60,644 nt of DNA, from contig JAGGXR010000154.1 in assembly GCA_021162935.1 (NCBI GenBank), positions 1 to 60,644 on the forward strand, written 5' to 3'. A model generated the notes under the pieces. That model was not told the DNA's origin and did no database searches. It worked only from the letters and a program-made list of their open reading frames with translations. Made by a program: the position numbers and the translations under genes. Positions 38,766 through 48,181 of the stretch are shown one piece after another; positions within the stretch are counted from its first letter, which is position 1; every line of letters starts with the position of its first letter. This DNA comes from Deltaproteobacteria bacterium. Lineage in GTDB: Bacteria > Myxococcota_A > Polyangia > HGW-17 > SLPX01.

Positions 38766-39921
38766 CGTGTCCCTCCAGCTCTTCGACGAAAGCGCGTGCT
38801 TCCTGCCGCCATCTGGGCAGGTCGTCCCGGTGGGCCATCAGGACCTCGACGAGATGTGGATCGAACTTCGTGCCCGATTGCCGTTCGATGATGGTCAGGA
38901 TCGCTGCGTCGTCGAGGGCCTCGGCCCCCCAGCGTGGGATGGCCATGGCAGACAGGACGTCGGCGAGGGCCACGATGCGGGCCTCGATGGGCAAATCGCG
39001 ACCCGCGGGCAGGTCCTTTGGAAACCCGCCGTCTGTGAACCATCGATGGTGGGCTGCGGCGACGAGCGGCAGGTCGCGCAGGTCCCTGGCCAGGCCCATC
39101 TCTTCGAGGAGACCCTTGGTGTATCCTGCGTGGCGCTCGTACTCGACCCGCTCTTGGTCGTCGAGGGGCGCGTCCTTGTTCATGATGCTGTCCGAGATGG
39201 CCAGCTTGCCGATGTCGTGTAGCGCGCCCGCCCACTGGGCGAGACGAACGCGGTCTTCGTCCAGGTAGAGACATCGCGCCAGGTGCTCGGCCAAGGTCCG
39301 AACCTCGATGCTGTGGAGTTGCTCGGCGCGGAATCGCATGTCCAAGGTGGTCACCAAGGTCGTGATGACCGCTTCGATGGCCTCTTTCTGTTCTTCGACG
39401 AGTTGCAGGGTCTCGATGGCGACGCCGGCGATGGAGGAAAGGGCGTCGAGCAGATCCAGGTCCTGCTCGTCGAACGGTTTGCCGTCGCGACGGTTGAGTA
39501 CTTGGGTGACGCCGATGCAGTCGCCCGACGAGTTTTTCAGCGGGGCCGACATGATGGATCGAGTCACGAATCCAGTTTTGCGATCAACCTCTTGGTTGAA
39601 CCTCGTGTCCTTGTAGGCGTCCAGAACCAGCTCCGGTTTGCCCGATGACACGACCGATCCGGCGATGCCGCGGTCCTTGGGAAAACGGATCTCGTGCTCC
39701 TGCTGCGCGATCACCGAATAGAGTTCGTCGGTTTCGTCGTCGAGCAGGAACAGGGAACTCCGTTCTGCTTCGAGCACGTCGGTCAGCTTGGCCCAGACCT
39801 TGTCCAGGAGGCGTTGGAAGCTTCGTTCCGAATGAAATTCCGCTCCCAGATTCACGAGGAGCTCCAGTTTGCGGGCGCGTCGCTCCAGACGCTTCAGTTC
39901 ATGCCTTGGGTCTTGGTTCAT
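38749..39921 (-). CDS. GAF and HD-GYP domain protein with a degenerate GYP motif
   Basis: 390 residues from ATG 39921. Its GAF domain is close to that of the next gene (LEAERSSLFLLDDE, IAGSVVSSGKPELVLDAYKDTRFNQEVDRKTGF, VTQVLNRRDGKPFDEQD), indicating an old duplication. The HD motif is present (ALHDIGKLAISDSI), but the GYP loop reads HHRWFTDGGFP instead of HHExxDGxGYP: glutamate and tyrosine are changed. It may be a sensor or a partner with altered activity. Overlaps both neighbours, so the three genes are tightly coupled. Confidence 0.85.
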   Translation of the reverse strand: MNQDPRHELKRLERRARKLELLVNLGAEFHSERSFQRLLDKVWAKLTDVLEAERSSLFLLDDETDELYSVIAQQEHEIRFPKDRGIAGSVVSSGKPELVLDAYKDTRFNQEVDRKTGFVTRSIMSAPLKNSSGDCIGVTQVLNRRDGKPFDEQDLDLLDALSSIAGVAIETLQLVEEQKEAIEAVITTLVTTLDMRFRAEQLHSIEVRTLAEHLARCLYLDEDRVRLAQWAGALHDIGKLAISDSIMNKDAPLDDQERVEYERHAGYTKGLLEEMGLARDLRDLPLVAAAHHRWFTDGGFPKDLPAGRDLPIEARIVALADVLSAMAIPRWGAEALDDAAILTIIERQSGTKFDPHLVEVLMAHRDDLPRWRQEARAFVEELEGHDDQQQ

Positions 39922-40931
39922 GGTTGGCTCCCGGTCGTTCGATGTTTTGCCTGGGGCGAGGCCGGTCTGTGCGTGCCGCGACTCTGTGTGGCGGGGTTGT
40001 TCGCGGCGCAGCGAAATCCGATATCCCCATCCCGGTAGGTGCGCGGAAGGGGCAGCCGATTGGCACAGCGCGGCAGCAGGAACACCGAGCAGCAGCTTCC
40101 ACCCCGGGCCACGGCCAGGTCGGCCCTGAAGGTTTCCTGTTTGTCGTTGTCGTCGATTCGCTTGTCGTTGCCTTTGGCAACCACGGGCGTCGTCCATTCC
40201 CACACGTTGCCTGCCATGTCCATGATGCCGTAGGGACTGGCACCCTGCGGATAGGATTCGACCGGGGCGGGTCGCCCCGGGTTCTTGCCGTGGCAGGGAC
40301 CTTGATCCTGGAAGTTGCCGTAATTGGCTTTCTTGCAGTCCGCCTTGTTGCCCCATGGGAAGCGCAGTCCCCTCGGGCCGGCGGCGGCCTTTTCCCATTC
40401 TCGTTCAGTAGGGAGCCGCATGTGGATGTGCCCGCAGTAGGCGGCTGCATCGTCGAAGGAGAGACCGGTGACCGGCAGGTTCGGCCCGATGGGGCCATGA
40501 TGCGAGGGCGGCCTGCAGGCGTGGGCCTGCACGCAGGCGCAGTAGTCGGTCCAGGTGACCTCGTGGCGCTGCATCCAAAATTGCGGCAGGGACAGACGCT
40601 GGCGGGGTCGTTCGTCCCGTTGGTCCGTGTCGGAACCCATCCAGAACGGGCCGGCCGGGATTCGAATCAAGGGCGCGGATCCTTGGCCTCTGGCCTTCAT
40701 GGTGGCGCAGGGACCGGCCTGGTTGGATCGCTTGGAAGATGCGGAGTGCGCCGCACGGCTGGAACGAGGTTGTTCGAAGCGGGCGGCCAATCCGGAAGTG
40801 CCCTGGCCTTGGGCGGTGCTGGCTCGATCGTTTCGGGACGTCCGTTTGCCGCAGCCCGGGGTGCCGATGACGAGCCAGGTCAGCGAAACAAATGCCACCA
40901 TGGGGCGAGTCGCCGCGGGATGACTCGCCAT
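39918..40931 (-). CDS. SUMF1/formylglycine-enzyme-fold lipoprotein
   Basis: 337 residues from ATG 40931; ATG 40970 is an alternative. The hydrophobic stretch MVAFVSLTWLVIGTPGC ends in a lipobox-like Gly-Thr-Pro-Gly-Cys. The fold is clear: IRIPAGPFWMGSD, LPQFWMQRHEVTWTDYCACV, LPVTGLSFDDAAAYCGHIHM, RLPTEREWEKAAAG, MDMAGNVWEWTT, ARGGSCCSVF and DIGFRCA. The paired catalytic cysteines of true formylglycine-generating enzymes do not align, so I do not call it a sulfatase activator. Such lipoproteins are numerous in myxobacteria. Stop overlaps the next ATG. Confidence 0.88.
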   Translation of the reverse strand: MASHPAATRPMVAFVSLTWLVIGTPGCGKRTSRNDRASTAQGQGTSGLAARFEQPRSSRAAHSASSKRSNQAGPCATMKARGQGSAPLIRIPAGPFWMGSDTDQRDERPRQRLSLPQFWMQRHEVTWTDYCACVQAHACRPPSHHGPIGPNLPVTGLSFDDAAAYCGHIHMRLPTEREWEKAAAGPRGLRFPWGNKADCKKANYGNFQDQGPCHGKNPGRPAPVESYPQGASPYGIMDMAGNVWEWTTPVVAKGNDKRIDDNDKQETFRADLAVARGGSCCSVFLLPRCANRLPLPRTYRDGDIGFRCAANNPATQSRGTHRPASPQAKHRTTGSQP

Positions 40932-41208
40932 GGAAAATGAGCGGACCCTGGAACGTCGAGTGTGTTGCATCTCTTTGTGTATAGATGAACCAATGGGACT
41001 GCGCAACTTGTGCCGATCACCGGGTGGAGGGGTGTCGCATGAACACGAAGGGGACTGGGTCACTCGTGCAGACGTCCGGATGGGTGGAATGTCGAAAGGG
41101 GATTGCGCAAGGAACGGCTCTGGGGCATGCTTTCGCCCTGCATGGGTCGTTCCCGTTGTCGTTCGGTTCGCGGACCAGACAGAGACATGGCGATGTTTGG
41201 AGGTTTTC

Positions 41209-42108
41209 GTGAGGGTTTGGGCAAAAAGTGGCGTGGCGTTCAATGGAGTGATCGCCGTGGTGGTCGGGTTGGGTTGTGCCCTGTTTGCGCTCATGGCCGG
41301 GCTCGCGTGGCCCGCCATTGTGGCCACGAGTGTCGCCTTGGCTGGGATTGCCTGGCTCATGACCATCCGTCAGGATATCCGGCGCCATTTCGTCGTGAAA
41401 CATCCGTTTCCCGACGAGTGGCACGAGATCCTAAACCGTTCGGTTTCGTTCTACAGAAAGCTGGACGAACCGGCCAAGAGGCGGTTCGAGCGGGATGTGC
41501 AGATATTCTTGGGTGAGCAGCGCATCTACGGCGTCGAAGGGCAGGAGGTTCCCATCGAAACGAAGCTGCTCGTAGCTGCATCGGCAGCGACGTTGAGCCA
41601 CGGGCGTCCTGATTGGGAGTGGGGGAGGACCAGGGACATCGTGGTGTATCCCAAAGCGTTCAACGACGAGTACGACGTGGCCGATGGCGCCAAAATTGCT
41701 GGCATGGTCCAGGAGCACGGACCCATCCTGTTTTCGGATCGAGACCTCAAGTACGGGTACCAGCGATCGGCCGATGGCTACAACGTGGGACTCCACGAAC
41801 TGGCGCACGTTGTGGACCTCGAGGATGGCAGGGCGGACGGAATTCCAGGGGACCTGAATTGGATGGCCGCCATGCCCTGGACCGATCGCATCCACAAGGA
41901 CCTGACGAACAAACACGGAAGACACCTCAAGCGTCTGCTCGGCAACTACGCATATACGAACGAGGCCGAGTTTTTTGCCGTGTCGGTGGAGGCGTTCTTC
42001 GAGCGCCCCAAGAAACTCGAACAGCGGGACCCGGAGCTCTACCGCCTTCTCTCTCACTATTTCAACGTGGATCCCAGGACGGGAAGGGTCATCGAACCGG
42101 TCGATTGA
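41209..42108 (+). CDS. Membrane-anchored MtfA-like zinc metallopeptidase
   Basis: 299 residues from GTG 41209, which has GGAGG five nt upstream; the open frame continues to 40930 without plausible homology. Two transmembrane helices (GVIAVVVGLGCALFALMAGL, AIVATSVALAGIAWLMTI) precede the peptidase. Zinc ligands are in HELAHVVD and Glu in NEAEFFAVSVEAFFE. FERDVQIFLGEQRIYGVEGQEV and IVVYPKAFNDEYDV are typical of MtfA (M90), which cleaves the Mlc repressor in E. coli. No Mlc here. E. coli MtfA is soluble, so the two-helix anchor is unusual. Confidence 0.88.
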   Translation: MRVWAKSGVAFNGVIAVVVGLGCALFALMAGLAWPAIVATSVALAGIAWLMTIRQDIRRHFVVKHPFPDEWHEILNRSVSFYRKLDEPAKRRFERDVQIFLGEQRIYGVEGQEVPIETKLLVAASAATLSHGRPDWEWGRTRDIVVYPKAFNDEYDVADGAKIAGMVQEHGPILFSDRDLKYGYQRSADGYNVGLHELAHVVDLEDGRADGIPGDLNWMAAMPWTDRIHKDLTNKHGRHLKRLLGNYAYTNEAEFFAVSVEAFFERPKKLEQRDPELYRLLSHYFNVDPRTGRVIEPVD

Positions 42109-42109
42109 C

Positions 42110-42118
42110 GGGGGGGGG
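42110..42118. repeat. Poly-G tract after the metallopeptidase stop
   Basis: A run of about nine or ten G one base past the stop codon. Such a tract is slippage-prone, but as it lies outside the gene a length change would not alter the protein. Confidence 0.6.
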
Positions 42119-42186
42119 CGGCTTCGCCTCTTCGGTGAAATGGCGATCCCAGTCGGGAAGGGAGTGCGAGGAAAGAGGGGCGGCGT

Positions 42187-42447
42187 TCAGTCGATGACCT
42201 GGTCGGCAAGGATGCAGGCTCGATTGTCACCCACGTCGAGGATGCCTCCGGTGATATCCAAAGAGTACTCGGTTCCGTCTTGGTCACGATACGCCACAGA
42301 GCTGTCCCGGAGTTGGGCAATCAGGGAGATGTGGTGAGCCAAGATGCCGAGTTGGCCCATCACGGTCGTGGTCGTCAGGAAGACCACATCCTGGTCCACG
42401 ACCTGGCGTTCGGCAGTGGCGATGGTCAGGTGAAACGGGGTTGCCAC
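42187..42447 (-). CDS. atpC: ATP synthase F1 epsilon, truncated
   Basis: 86 residues. The N-terminal beta-sandwich is present (FHLTIATAERQVVDQDVVFLTTTTVMGQLGILAHHISLIAQL, GGILDVGDNRACILADQVID), but the protein stops where the two-helix C-terminal domain should begin; usual epsilon has about 130-140 residues. That domain is the ratchet that inhibits ATP hydrolysis, so this enzyme should lack epsilon inhibition. Last gene of the operon, 83 nt after atpD. Confidence 0.93.
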   Translation of the reverse strand: MATPFHLTIATAERQVVDQDVVFLTTTTVMGQLGILAHHISLIAQLRDSSVAYRDQDGTEYSLDITGGILDVGDNRACILADQVID

Positions 42448-42530
42448 GGGGCGCTCCTTCCTTCAGAGCATCATCAGGCGAAACAGGGCTGTCACGGGTT
42501 GCCCATTACTTCAAGTGTTTCTTGAAGAAG

Positions 42531-43997
<1,467 letters not shown>

Positions 43998-44103
43998 TTA
44001 TGCACGCTGTCGCCAGGAGCGTCGTCTGTACTCCAAACGTCTGTTCGTCTCAAGTTCCGTGGGCCTTTCGCCTCATTGTTTCCACTCGTGCTCCTTGACG
44101 CCA

Positions 44104-44970
44104 TCAGTCGTTCTTCGACCCCTTGAGGGCCTCGGCACCGGAGACGATTTCGAGCAGTTCCTTGGTGATGGATGCCTGACGCAGCTTGTTCAGTTGGATC
44201 GTCAGGCTATGCCGCAGGTCCATGCAGTTGTCGTAGGCGTCCGTCATGGCCACCATGCGAGCTGCGTGTTCGGCTGCAATCGCTTGGCTTACGGCCAGTT
44301 GTACGCGGGCGGACATATATCGATATAGGACAGCCAAAACCAGTTTCTGCGCCTCTGGTTCCACGATTGGCGACGTGGGGGGGGCCTGGCCCGACTCAGA
44401 TGAAAGGGGCAGCAGTGGATAGGCGTCAGTGTCGTAGGTCATGGCGTTCACAAATCGATTCTGCACGAACACGATTTGATCCACGTGTCCTCGTTCGAGC
44501 AGATTCTGCAGGTGCGCCGAGAGGCTGCGACTCATTTCCCAGTCAGCGAGGCTGCCGATTTCTTCGGCAAAATCATGCAGCAGTTCGGGTGCATGGCGCT
44601 CCATTCGACGGAGGGCCTTGCGGCCCAAGGTGCAGACTTCTGCCACATCATGGCTGTCGATGTACGCATCCGCCAGGTCCAGGACTCGCTGGTTGTACGA
44701 ACCGCAGAGGCCTCGATCGGCGGCCAACACCACCACGGCCGTGGGTACGTCTTCGCCTGGCGATTGGAGCAGCGGATGTGCGGATGTCTCGGGCAGAGCG
44801 CGGATCCTGGCGATCACATCCAGGAACGCATCGTGGTACGAGGTGGCAGCATCCAGGGCCTGCTCGGCCTTGCGCATTTTGGAAACGGACACTGCCTTCA
44901 TGGCCTTGGCGACTTTGCCCGTATCCAGAACCGTCTTGAGGCGTCTTTGAATGGCGCGACTCGAGAGCAT
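44104..44970 (-). CDS. atpG: ATP synthase F1 gamma
   Basis: 288 residues, usual size. The N-terminal helix AIQRRLKTVLDTGKVAKAMKAVSVSKMRKAEQ and ADRGLCGSYNQRV match the rotor shaft, and the C-terminal helix AARMVAMTDAYDNCMDLRHSLTIQLNKLRQASITKELLEIVSGAEAL is well conserved. Starts 8 nt after atpA. Confidence 0.97.
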   Translation of the reverse strand: MLSSRAIQRRLKTVLDTGKVAKAMKAVSVSKMRKAEQALDAATSYHDAFLDVIARIRALPETSAHPLLQSPGEDVPTAVVVLAADRGLCGSYNQRVLDLADAYIDSHDVAEVCTLGRKALRRMERHAPELLHDFAEEIGSLADWEMSRSLSAHLQNLLERGHVDQIVFVQNRFVNAMTYDTDAYPLLPLSSESGQAPPTSPIVEPEAQKLVLAVLYRYMSARVQLAVSQAIAAEHAARMVAMTDAYDNCMDLRHSLTIQLNKLRQASITKELLEIVSGAEALKGSKND

Positions 44971-44978
44971 GGTGTCTC

Positions 44979-46766
44979 CTACTCGTCCGAGTCCAGACGG
45001 GACTCAAGTCCGTCGTGACCCATGTTCGGCGTGACGTCGCGGCCGCCCGGGTATCGCATATGAACGTCCATTTGATGAGGCTCTTCCTTGTGTGCCTCCA
45101 CGAAGTCCTGCTTAGCCTTCTCGATGACTCCATTGAGTCGCTCCAGGAGTTCCTTGGAGAGTTTGTCGCCCTGCTGAAGGATCTCCACGAGTTCGGGATG
45201 GTCCTTTGTCATGGAATCGAACAGGCTGAGTTGGAACGGCTGGACCCAGGCCTGGTCCAGGTCGTCCAGGAAGCCGCCCACGCCCGTCTGGATACCCGCG
45301 ATCTGCTGCCACAGGGCGAGCGGCTGGTACTGGTCCTGTTTGAGGAGTTCCACCATGCGTTCCCCGCGGGTCAGTTTGGCCTTGGTGGAAGCGTCCAGGT
45401 CGGCGCCGAACTGGGCGAAGGCTGCCAGTTCGCGGTACTGAGCCAGATCCAACCTGATGCGGCCGCCGATCTGTTTCATGGCCTTGGACTGGGCGTTTCC
45501 TCCAACCCGGGAAACCGAAAGTCCCACGTTCACTGCGGGTCGGACGCCTGCATAGAACAGATCGGGTTCCAGGTAGATCTGGCCGTCGGTGATGGAGATG
45601 ACGTTCGTCGGGATGTAGGCGGATACGTCGCCTGACTGGGTCTCGATGATGGGCAGGGCGGTCAGGGACCCGCCTGTATCAGGAATTCTGCGGAGTTCCA
45701 GGTCGTCCTTGTCCGAGCGTTGCGCGAGCACCTCGGCAGCCTCGTCCTTACCGAGTTTTCCGCGGTAGACCTTGTCGTCGATGCCTTTCAAGTTCTCTTT
45801 GGACACGTCCTTCGAGAGGGTCTTCTTCACGATGACGTAATGCTCCTGCAGTTTGGACGCCCGCTCCAACAGGCGGCTGTGCAGATAGAACACGTCGCCC
45901 GGATAGGCCTCGCGGCCAGGAGGACGTCTCAACAGCAACGAGAGCTGACGATAGGCTGCCGCATGTTTGGACAGGTCATCATACACCACGAGCGCTGCCT
46001 CGCCCCGATCACGGAAGTATTCGGCCATGGTGCAGCCCGAATAGGGCGCAATGTACAGGAGCGAGGCCGACTTGTCGGCGGTAGCCGCCACCACCGTCGT
46101 GTATTCCATGGCGCCCTGCTCCCTGAGTCTTTCGACCACCATGGCCACACTGGAGGCCTTTTGACCCACGGCCACGTACACGCACCAAACACCTTTGCCC
46201 TTCTGATTCAAGATGGTGTCCACGGCGATGGCCGTCTTGCCGGTGCCACGGTCTCCGATGATGAGTTCACGCTGGCCACGGCCGATGGGAACCATCGAGT
46301 CAATGGCTTTGAGACCGGTCATCAATGGCTCGGTCACTGGTTGGCGGGCGAGTACGCCGGGCGCCTTGATGTCGAGCGGCATGCGAGGGCTCGCAATGTC
46401 CACCTCCGGGCCTCCGTCCAACGCTTGGCCGATAGGGTCCACGACGCGACCAACGAGGGCCGGTCCCACCGGAACACTTGCCACGAGGCCCGTTCGAGTG
46501 ACCGGATCGCCTTCTTTGATATGGCGGTCCGACCCGAGTAGGGCGACTCCCACCGAGTGTTGTTCCAGATTGAGCACCAGCCCTTCAACGTTTCCTGGAA
46601 AGCGCAACAGTTCACCGGCCATGGCCCGTTCCAATCCGTAGACCAGAGCGATGCCGTCGCCGACCTGGATCACCGATCCTTCTTCTTCCAGTTCGACGGG
46701 TTTGTCGAAATGTTCGATTTCTTGCTCAACGATGGACGCGATTTCTTCCGGTCGTATTACCGACAT
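44979..46766 (-). CDS. atpA: ATP synthase F1 alpha with a large insertion
   Basis: 595 residues against about 510 in most bacteria. Walker A is GDRGTGKTA at 171-179, and [21 protein letters not shown] is present. The excess lies mainly between LLERASKLQ (about 306) and GGSLTALP (about 365): 58 extra residues rich in Lys, Asp and Glu ([20 protein letters not shown] and following), with the rest in a C-terminal tail of about 35. The insertion follows the helix before the catalytic loop and should project from the F1 outside. Frame is uninterrupted and the flanking conserved parts are normal, so this is not a sequencing error. Confidence 0.97.
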   Translation of the reverse strand: MSVIRPEEIASIVEQEIEHFDKPVELEEEGSVIQVGDGIALVYGLERAMAGELLRFPGNVEGLVLNLEQHSVGVALLGSDRHIKEGDPVTRTGLVASVPVGPALVGRVVDPIGQALDGGPEVDIASPRMPLDIKAPGVLARQPVTEPLMTGLKAIDSMVPIGRGQRELIIGDRGTGKTAIAVDTILNQKGKGVWCVYVAVGQKASSVAMVVERLREQGAMEYTTVVAATADKSASLLYIAPYSGCTMAEYFRDRGEAALVVYDDLSKHAAAYRQLSLLLRRPPGREAYPGDVFYLHSRLLERASKLQEHYVIVKKTLSKDVSKENLKGIDDKVYRGKLGKDEAAEVLAQRSDKDDLELRRIPDTGGSLTALPIIETQSGDVSAYIPTNVISITDGQIYLEPDLFYAGVRPAVNVGLSVSRVGGNAQSKAMKQIGGRIRLDLAQYRELAAFAQFGADLDASTKAKLTRGERMVELLKQDQYQPLALWQQIAGIQTGVGGFLDDLDQAWVQPFQLSLFDSMTKDHPELVEILQQGDKLSKELLERLNGVIEKAKQDFVEAHKEEPHQMDVHMRYPGGRDVTPNMGHDGLESRLDSDE

Positions 46767-46787
46767 GTTCTTCCTTCTGATCGGCTT

Positions 46788-47390
46788 TTACGCCGATTCT
46801 GGTTTTTGGGTACCCTGTGTCGAAGGGTTGCTCTCGCGAATTCTCGTGGCAATCTGATCGGACAGCAGATTGAGTCTGTGACGCAGGGTGGCATCCACGA
46901 CCACGTCTCCAAAAGAGACGCGAATCCCTCCGATCAGGTTCTCGTCCGTTTCATAGTCCAAGTCCAGGTCCAGACCTGTCTTAGATTCGAGCACTCGTTC
47001 GAGGCGCATGCGTTCAGCTTTGGACAGGGGCAGGGCGGAGGACACCACGGCAGGAATCCGTCCCAGCGCTTCCTTGGCCATGTCTCGAAATTCATCGAGA
47101 ATCCGACGCAGGTATTCGGCCCTGTGCCGCTCGATCAAGAGCAGGAGGAGATTCGTGAGCGAGAGCGGCAGGTAGGGAGCCAACGTCTTGCGAACGAGCG
47201 CTGCACGCTCGGCGACTCCAATGTGGGGTGCTGCCAGGAAGGGTTCGAATTTGGGTGCTCGGTCCAAGATCGTCATGAGGTCGCCTGCTGCCTCCAGCAT
47301 GCGTTCGAGATTGTGCTCCGTCTTGCTCGCTTCGAGCAGTCCTTCCGCATAGGCCACTGCTACGGGAGACTCCCATCGGGCACGACTCAT
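46788..47390 (-). CDS. atpH: ATP synthase F1 delta
   Basis: 200 residues. ESPVAVAYAEGLLEASK at the N-terminus and the C-terminal RIRESNPSTQGTQ-like end, with LLSDQIATRIRE and GGIRVSFGDVVVDATLRHRLNLL, match OSCP/delta. It links the peripheral stalk to F1. Overlaps atpF by four bases. Confidence 0.95.
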   Translation of the reverse strand: MSRARWESPVAVAYAEGLLEASKTEHNLERMLEAAGDLMTILDRAPKFEPFLAAPHIGVAERAALVRKTLAPYLPLSLTNLLLLLIERHRAEYLRRILDEFRDMAKEALGRIPAVVSSALPLSKAERMRLERVLESKTGLDLDLDYETDENLIGGIRVSFGDVVVDATLRHRLNLLSDQIATRIRESNPSTQGTQKPESA

Positions 47391-47890
47391 GATGGCGCTC
47401 CGAGGGGAGATTTTGCCTCAATCTCATCGAGGCTCTTGGCGACGAGTTTGCGGTGCAACGCCTGGTCCATGCTGTCGGCAAGCAGATGCTCGGCGGCGGC
47501 AAGGCTCAATTTGGCCACCTGTTGCTCCAACTCCTTGCTCATGCGTTCCTGCTCCACCTCGGCCTGTTCATGGGCATTGGTGAGGATCCGAGAGGCTTTT
47601 TGGCGGGCTTCCTGTTCGATCTGGTCGGCGAGGCGCCGCCCATCTTGCACCGCATTCCGGAGTCGATGCTCTTCGTCCGCTTTGATTTCAGCGAGTTTGT
47701 CCGCGAGTTCCTGCTCTCTGGTCCGGAAACGCTCGGTCGCCGCGCGCGCCTGGTCGATCTTTTCATCGATGATCTGGCGTCTGCGTTCCAACACAGCGAT
47801 GATCGGGGTCCATGCGTACCGTTTGAGGATCCACACGAACAGCAGGAACGAGACCACGTGGGTCAGGGTTTCAGCCAAAAGCTCGTACAT
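47387..47890 (-). CDS. atpF: ATP synthase F0 b subunit
   Basis: 167 residues. One N-terminal membrane helix (VVSFLLFVWILKRYAW) is followed by a long charged coiled coil with the family's RRRQIIDEKIDQARAATE. A second b-prime gene is absent, so the stalk is a homodimer. Overlaps atpH. Confidence 0.95.
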   Translation of the reverse strand: MYELLAETLTHVVSFLLFVWILKRYAWTPIIAVLERRRQIIDEKIDQARAATERFRTREQELADKLAEIKADEEHRLRNAVQDGRRLADQIEQEARQKASRILTNAHEQAEVEQERMSKELEQQVAKLSLAAAEHLLADSMDQALHRKLVAKSLDEIEAKSPLGAPS

Positions 47891-47903
47891 GAATCAATCC
47901 CCA

Positions 47904-48143
47904 TCAAGTGAACAGTTTCCACAGAACAATGGACACCAGGGCGTAGATACAAAGCGATTCGATGAACGCCACGCCGATGACCATGGTCGTCCGGATCATG
48001 CCAGACGCCTCTGGCTGCCTCGCCATGGACTCCAGGGCGGATTCCACGGCCCGGCCCATGCCGATGCCGGTGCCCAGGGCTGCCAGACCAATTCCTAAGA
48101 AGTAGCCTAGTGCGATAAAGCTTTTTGCGTCGATGTGTTCCAT
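47904..48143 (-). CDS. atpE: ATP synthase F0 c subunit
   Basis: 79 residues in two helices joined by a polar loop ARQPEASGM. The ion-carrying glutamate is in GVAFIESLCIY. At the site of the Na+-binding glutamine of sodium enzymes (GVGQG) this protein has Met (GIGMG), so a proton-coupled ring is more likely, although Ser and Tyr of the Na+ site are present. Strong AAGGAGG before the start suits its high expression. Confidence 0.95.
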   Translation of the reverse strand: MEHIDAKSFIALGYFLGIGLAALGTGIGMGRAVESALESMARQPEASGMIRTTMVIGVAFIESLCIYALVSIVLWKLFT

Positions 48144-48181
48144 ATATCATCCTCCTTTACTTGGGCATTGGTTCCCATGCC

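Noticed and set aside
39918-40931. Active formylglycine-generating enzyme
   Set aside because: The SUMF1 fold is present but the catalytic cysteine pair does not align and no sulfatase is nearby.
40930-41208. N-terminal extension of the MtfA-like gene
   Set aside because: The extra 93 codons have no protein-like pattern, and GGAGG precedes the GTG at 41209 at good spacing.
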